From positions 1 through 7,221 of the forward strand of contig JAGWRJ010000293.1 of assembly GCA_028869725.1 (NCBI GenBank): DNA of 7,221 nt. The letters run 5' to 3'. A model generated the notes under the pieces. The model was not told where the DNA came from. It made no database searches and saw nothing but the letters and a program-made list of their open reading frames with translations. This DNA is from Alphaproteobacteria bacterium. GTDB lineage: Bacteria; Pseudomonadota; Alphaproteobacteria; Micropepsales; Micropepsaceae. The position numbers and the translations under genes are program-made. Each line of letters opens with the position of its first letter. Position 1 is the first letter of the stretch. Shown here piece by piece: positions 6,398 through 7,221 of the stretch.

Positions 6398-7082
6398 GGT
6401 GCGCAGTCGCGATCTGGCCGGCCTTGAGCCGGCGCTGGGCCACGCATTTGCCGACCCGCAGGTGCTACGGCGCGCGCTCACCCATTCGAGCGCAGATGCG
6501 CGTGCATCCAACGAACGCCTGGAGTTTTTGGGCGACCGGGTCCTGGGACTGATCCTCGCCGAAACCCTGTATGATCGGTATCCCGACGATGCCGAGGGGC
6601 TGCTGGCGCTCAAGTTCAATGCCCTTGCACGACGAGAGGCCTGTGCTGCCGCGGCGGAAAATGCCGATCTGTCCAGCTATCTCATTCTTGCGGCAAGCGA
6701 AGTCAAATCCGGCGGCAGACAGAAGGCCGCAATTCTCAGTGGCGCGACAGAGGCCGTGATTGCGGCGCTTTATCTGGACGGGGGCCTTGAGGCGGCGCGT
6801 CAGTTCATACTGCGCCATTGGCAACGGGCCTTCGATGATCTGGGCCGGGATATGCGCGATGCCAAGACGGCGTTACAGGAGTGGGCCCAGGGGCGGCAGC
6901 AGGGCCGCGCCGCGCCTGTCTACCGCGTCGTGGGCCGGGGCGGACCCGATCATGCGCCGCAGTTCGAGGTAGAAGTTCTCATTGAAGGTCACGAGCCGGC
7001 GCACGGGATAGGCAGGTCCAAGCGCGAGGCCGAGCAGGCCGCGGCGCGGGCCTTACTGCAGCGAGTAGAAAGAAGCTCATGA
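6390..7082 (+). CDS. rnc: Ribonuclease III
   Basis: RNase III cuts double-stranded RNA, releasing 16S and 23S rRNA precursors and processing mRNAs and antisense pairs. Numbered from TTG 6390 (230 residues), the nuclease domain holds the signature NERLEFLGDRVLGLI (41-55) with acidic residues E42, E45 and D49, and a second element ILSGATEAVIAALYLDGG (115-132) with the essential glutamate at E121. The partner aspartate expected three residues before it (E. coli D114) is glycine here, G118. The double-stranded-RNA-binding domain spans about 157-224 (KTALQEWAQGRQ, then SKREAEQAAARALLQ). The length is normal for the family (226 in E. coli). The start is uncertain: TTG 6390 overlaps lepB by eight bases, GTG 6399 begins one base after the lepB stop, and ATG 6318 would need an unusual 24-residue extension lying inside lepB; none has a strong ribosome binding site. 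The stop overlaps the era start as ATGA. Confidence 0.95.
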   Translation: MTRVRSRDLAGLEPALGHAFADPQVLRRALTHSSADARASNERLEFLGDRVLGLILAETLYDRYPDDAEGLLALKFNALARREACAAAAENADLSSYLILAASEVKSGGRQKAAILSGATEAVIAALYLDGGLEAARQFILRHWQRAFDDLGRDMRDAKTALQEWAQGRQQGRAAPVYRVVGRGGPDHAPQFEVEVLIEGHEPAHGIGRSKREAEQAAARALLQRVERSS

Positions 7083-7221
7083 ATACGACCACCGGCACCC
7101 GAGCAGGCTTTGTTGCGGTCATCGGTGCGCCCAATGCCGGAAAGTCGACGCTGGTCAACGCTCTGGTGGGCAGCAAGGTCTCGATCGTCAGCCACAAGGT
7201 GCAGACCACCCGCATGCCCGT
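7079..7221 (+). CDS. era: GTPase Era, 3'-partial
   Basis: Era is an essential GTPase that binds the 3' end of 16S rRNA and takes part in 30S ribosome assembly. Only the first 47 codons are present; the window ends inside the gene. They contain the P-loop GAPNAGKST (16-24), which binds nucleotide phosphates, and the Era-typical switch I segment SHKVQTTR (about 37-44). The C-terminal KH RNA-binding domain lies beyond the window. The ATG shares four bases with the rnc stop (ATGA) and GAAAGAAG lies just upstream, so coupling to rnc is likely. The rnc-era pairing is widely conserved and joins rRNA processing to small-subunit maturation. Confidence 0.95.
   Translation, partial: MNTTTGTRAGFVAVIGAPNAGKSTLVNALVGSKVSIVSHKVQTTRMP

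Noticed and set aside
5378..6619. 413-codon open frame on the - strand across the acpS end, lepB and the rnc start
   Set aside because: Arginine- and serine-rich translation typical of a shadow frame, opposite three confident genes.

Overview
The window looks like chromosomal core DNA of a high-G+C alphaproteobacterium. The protein sequences read as alphaproteobacterial, and the run rpoZ - rsh - pyrE - pdxJ - acpS - lepB - rnc - era is an arrangement I associate with that class. I cannot settle the order from sequence alone; the Rsh, omega and LepB sequences look closest to Rhodospirillales or Sphingomonadales types. All genes are on the + strand. I see no rRNA, tRNA, CRISPR array, insertion sequence or phage gene.

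Layout: (1) 1-794 holds a two-gene unit, a multi-pass membrane protein cut off at the left edge followed, with an ATGA overlap, by a DUF3574-type lipoprotein. (2) 795-908 is the leader of the next unit, with a plausible sigma70-type promoter and a GC-rich hairpin. (3) 909-1292 is rpoZ (RNA polymerase omega). (4) 1293-1367 is a short spacer with two perfect 7-bp hairpins, one straddling the rpoZ stop. (5) 1368-7221 is a tightly packed series: rsh, pyrE, pdxJ, acpS, lepB, rnc and the first 47 codons of era. Neighbours overlap by a few bases or are separated by at most about 50 bases. No gene-free stretch reaches 300 bases.

Functionally, omega and the bifunctional (p)ppGpp synthetase/hydrolase form a growth-control pair. 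PyrE (pyrimidines), PdxJ (pyridoxal phosphate), AcpS (acyl-carrier-protein activation), LepB (signal peptide removal), RNase III and Era (rRNA maturation, ribosome assembly) are housekeeping functions probably read from one or two long transcripts. The order differs from the E. coli order lepB-rnc-era-recO-pdxJ-acpS: pdxJ-acpS sits upstream of lepB here and recO is not between them.

I did not find a novel defence, mobile or biosynthetic system. The points most worth a second look are a glycine where RNase III normally has a metal-binding aspartate, a 16-codon micro-ORF that overlaps both the pyrE stop and the pdxJ start by four bases, and the paired hairpins between rpoZ and rsh.
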